Below are positions 14,538 through 15,911 of a stretch of DNA of 15,911 nt, piece after piece (within the stretch, counting starts at the first letter, position 1; each line of letters opens with the position of its first letter). Location: contig JAUHYS010000017.1 in assembly GCA_030426445.1 (NCBI GenBank), forward strand, positions 1 through 15,911, given 5' to 3'. Origin of the DNA: a bacterium. GTDB lineage: Bacteria; UBA10199; DSSB01. A model generated the notes under the pieces. It had not been told where the DNA came from. It was given only the letters and a program-made list of their open reading frames with translations, and searched no databases. Made by a program: the position numbers and the translations under genes.

Positions 14538-15362
14538 GTGGAGCTTCCAGATTATCCACAAACGCAAAGACATGATGGAGTTGGGACGCCCGCCTTACAA
14601 GTTCAGCTCGGAGGAAGGCATATTCGGGGTGATAGATTGTTTTCATTTCTTCCTCCAAATATTGCAGAGGGTATTCAGGAATTCTTTCCAGATCTTGATA
14701 AGTCCGGTGCAATATCTCCTGATGGATTAGAGCCTAATCAAAACTCATCGTCTCAACCCAAAGCGCCTGACCAAACAGAAGGAACAATCCATGCCAGGTC
14801 TTTTATTTCTTTAAAAGCGGCTTCTGTGAAATCCAAAGGGAAAAGTGACTATATGTTGCATGTCTTTCCTGTTGGTAGTGGAGAGGAGCAGACGCATGTC
14901 GGGCTTTTTGGGGAATATCCTTTAAAGGAAATATCAGCATTTGATATGTCGGAGGGTCTTGGGAAAGAACAAGCCTTATTTCAGGTATTTAGTCATGCTA
15001 AAGGGGATTTCGCAATAGCCCATATGTCTCGACTGAATGCACTTGGAGAGCGCAAAGTTAGCTTTGCCGCTAAAGGTGGAGCGCATTGGTACCATGTGAG
15101 GCCTCACTCTAAGTCAATAGAGGAGTCTTCTGGGTTAAGTGTTGTTCAACATAGAGGGAAGGGCTTAGGGATCGTTTCTGTAGAAGGAGTTCGGCAATCA
15201 GACTATGTGATTCTCTCGTCTTTTCCTTTGGATCAAGAGCTTCTTTATCAAGCTCCGGTTGAAAATGAGATGGCCTTGGCTAAATATTTAGCTGAGTCTT
15301 TAAAAGCTATAGCTCCTCGTCAAAAAAGCCCCAATATTCTTGTGCTCAGCATGAAAGATTAA
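14538..15362 (+). CDS. C-terminal part of the orphan giant protein, divergent SpoIIE/PP2C-like domain
   Basis: This frame is open from 14388 and carries coding-like sequence from there (NVAEDQIIPINDKVKASQ...), so it is best read as the continuation of the upstream gene after a one-base loss. GTG 14538 is the first plausible separate start but has no convincing ribosome binding site. After a polar linker, residues about 88-274 follow the strand order of SpoIIE/PP2C-type phosphatases: YMLHVFPVG..HVGLFGEY, GDFAIAHMSRLNAL, KVSFAAKGGAHWYHVRPHSK (compare the family's yanAGHpp-vr block), LGIVSVEGVRQSDYVILSSFP (compare GDxLLLxTDG), ALAKYLAESLKAIA and PNILVLSMKD (compare DDITLLVL). The metal-binding Asp residues of each block are absent (GLFGEY, SSFP, SPN), so it would be a pseudophosphatase. 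The match is by pattern only, not by search. Confidence 0.55.
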   Translation: MELPDYPQTQRHDGVGTPALQVQLGGRHIRGDRLFSFLPPNIAEGIQEFFPDLDKSGAISPDGLEPNQNSSSQPKAPDQTEGTIHARSFISLKAASVKSKGKSDYMLHVFPVGSGEEQTHVGLFGEYPLKEISAFDMSEGLGKEQALFQVFSHAKGDFAIAHMSRLNALGERKVSFAAKGGAHWYHVRPHSKSIEESSGLSVVQHRGKGLGIVSVEGVRQSDYVILSSFPLDQELLYQAPVENEMALAKYLAESLKAIAPRQKSPNILVLSMKD

Positions 15363-15525
15363 AAAAATCTTCAAAAAAGATAACCCCAGACGGAGTTATG
15401 TCTATGAGCATGCTTTTTTATATGTAGAAATTACACTAAGCGAAGCCATTAGGTTCGATTTTAATGATTTTTATTTTTAAACTTGTTTGGAATTGAAAAT
15501 TTTATTTTAGCATTAGGGTCTGAAT
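15363..15525. other. AT-rich spacer after the giant gene
   Basis: A weak 5-bp inverted repeat (ATAAC...GTTAT, 15381-15400) precedes TTTTTT by 13 bases, which is too distant for a good intrinsic terminator. Nothing else is recognised. Confidence 0.3.
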
Positions 15526-15874
15526 GTTCATAATTTGTAAACTGGACGTAATTTATTTCTAAAAAAGGTAATTGAAATTAAAAAATTACCAATTAAAAAA
15601 AACTTTTTTAAAGGTCGAAACTTTGCTTGGTGCCTCTGTTTCCAATCACGGTAGTAATTGTCTTGGGCTTCTTGTAAAATTTTACTTTTTGATTTACCCA
15701 TATTGGGTTGCCTATGAAAGGTGCAGAAGAATACAGTTTTTTAATTTTCCAGTCATATTTCAAAATTTGAGTTACAAGTTCTCGATATTTTTTTGTCTTT
15801 CTTTGGGAGTTTTTTCTAGGACTAAATAAGTAGGGGCACTTATCACTAAGTCATCTTTTTTTCCATAAGTATAG
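15526..15874 (-). pseudogene. REP-associated transposase element, copy 2 (partial, frameshifted)
   Basis: Nearly the same sequence as 10260-10649 in the same orientation, apart from a roughly 40-base deletion near the terminator. It covers the element end and the coding sequence for the transposase C-terminus up to codons for TYGKKDDLVISAPTYLVLEK. It stops at 15874 (CATAAGTATAG), after which unrelated sequence follows, so the catalytic part is absent. Compared with copy 1 it has lost one T near 15786, which breaks the frame after KERQKN, and another in the T run near 15679. It keeps TGG where copy 1 has TAG. It cannot encode a transposase. Confidence 0.8.
15561..15590 (-). terminator. Terminator-like hairpin of element copy 2
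   Basis: On the minus strand GGTAATT and AATTACC form a perfect 7-bp stem with a 10-base loop (15590-15567) followed by six Ts (15566-15561). It is the counterpart of 10295-10325. Confidence 0.45.
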
Positions 15875-15911
15875 AATTTTTAAGACGGAGTAATTCCACA
15901 TGATGGCTCCA

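Noticed and set aside
15572..15829. Plus-strand open frame of 85 codons at the right end
   Set aside because: It is the antisense of the decayed transposase copy; the minus-strand homology to the first copy explains it.
10260..15874. A classical composite transposon carrying the giant gene
   Set aside because: Copy 2 is only the transposase 3' end, no inverted terminal repeats or target duplications are visible, and Y1 HUH elements do not move that way. Only the direct-repeat arrangement is supported.
1..15911. CRISPR arrays, tRNA or rRNA genes
   Set aside because: No regularly spaced repeats and no cloverleaf or rRNA-like conserved stretches were recognised on either strand.

Overview
The window looks like chromosomal DNA of an uncultured Gram-negative, AT-rich bacterium (roughly 40% G+C by eye). 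The mix of a choice-of-anchor beta-helix protein with a Cys/transmembrane/Arg-Lys tail, DUF4870, RCC1 remnants and a very long orphan protein suggests a former-Deltaproteobacteria or Bdellovibrionota-like lineage (for example UBA10199-type genomes). That placement is inference; the sequence holds no rRNA or marker gene to settle it.

Left part (1-7.2 kb) is intact and dense. livH-livM-livG-livF forms a tight plus-strand operon for a branched-chain amino acid (or related amide) ABC importer; the binding-protein gene is not in the window. Converging on it is a minus-strand gene for an exported right-handed beta-helix protein with a choice-of-anchor Q type end and a C-terminal sorting tail. Divergent from that, a plus-strand gene fuses two CDGSH iron-sulfur motifs to an FMN/3Fe-4S glutamate-synthase core. 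A small DUF4870 membrane protein converges on it.

Middle part (7.3-11.2 kb) is largely a zone of gene decay on the minus strand: a small gene with a DGDGK calcium-loop motif split by an in-frame TAG; an RCC1-repeat remnant with frameshifts; an intact orphan lipoprotein with an internal duplication; a fragment of an AAA_14/DUF4143 ATPase cut at its 5' side by a REP-associated (Y1/HUH) transposase element; and that transposase, which has lost its C-terminal tail to a TGG-to-TAG change.

Right part (11.4-15.4 kb) is one very long plus-strand gene encoding an orphan protein of about 1317 residues. A single missing A in a run of As near 14393-14398 splits it into a 1019-residue frame and a C-terminal frame. 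It has an alpha-helical/TPR-like N-terminus, a hydrophobic Gly/Ala-rich central region, a helical stretch, and a C-terminal domain that reads like a SpoIIE/PP2C-fold phosphatase without the usual metal-binding aspartates. A second, partial and decayed copy of the transposase element follows (15526-15874) in the same orientation as the first, so the orphan gene lies between two direct repeats. No CRISPR array, tRNA or rRNA was seen.
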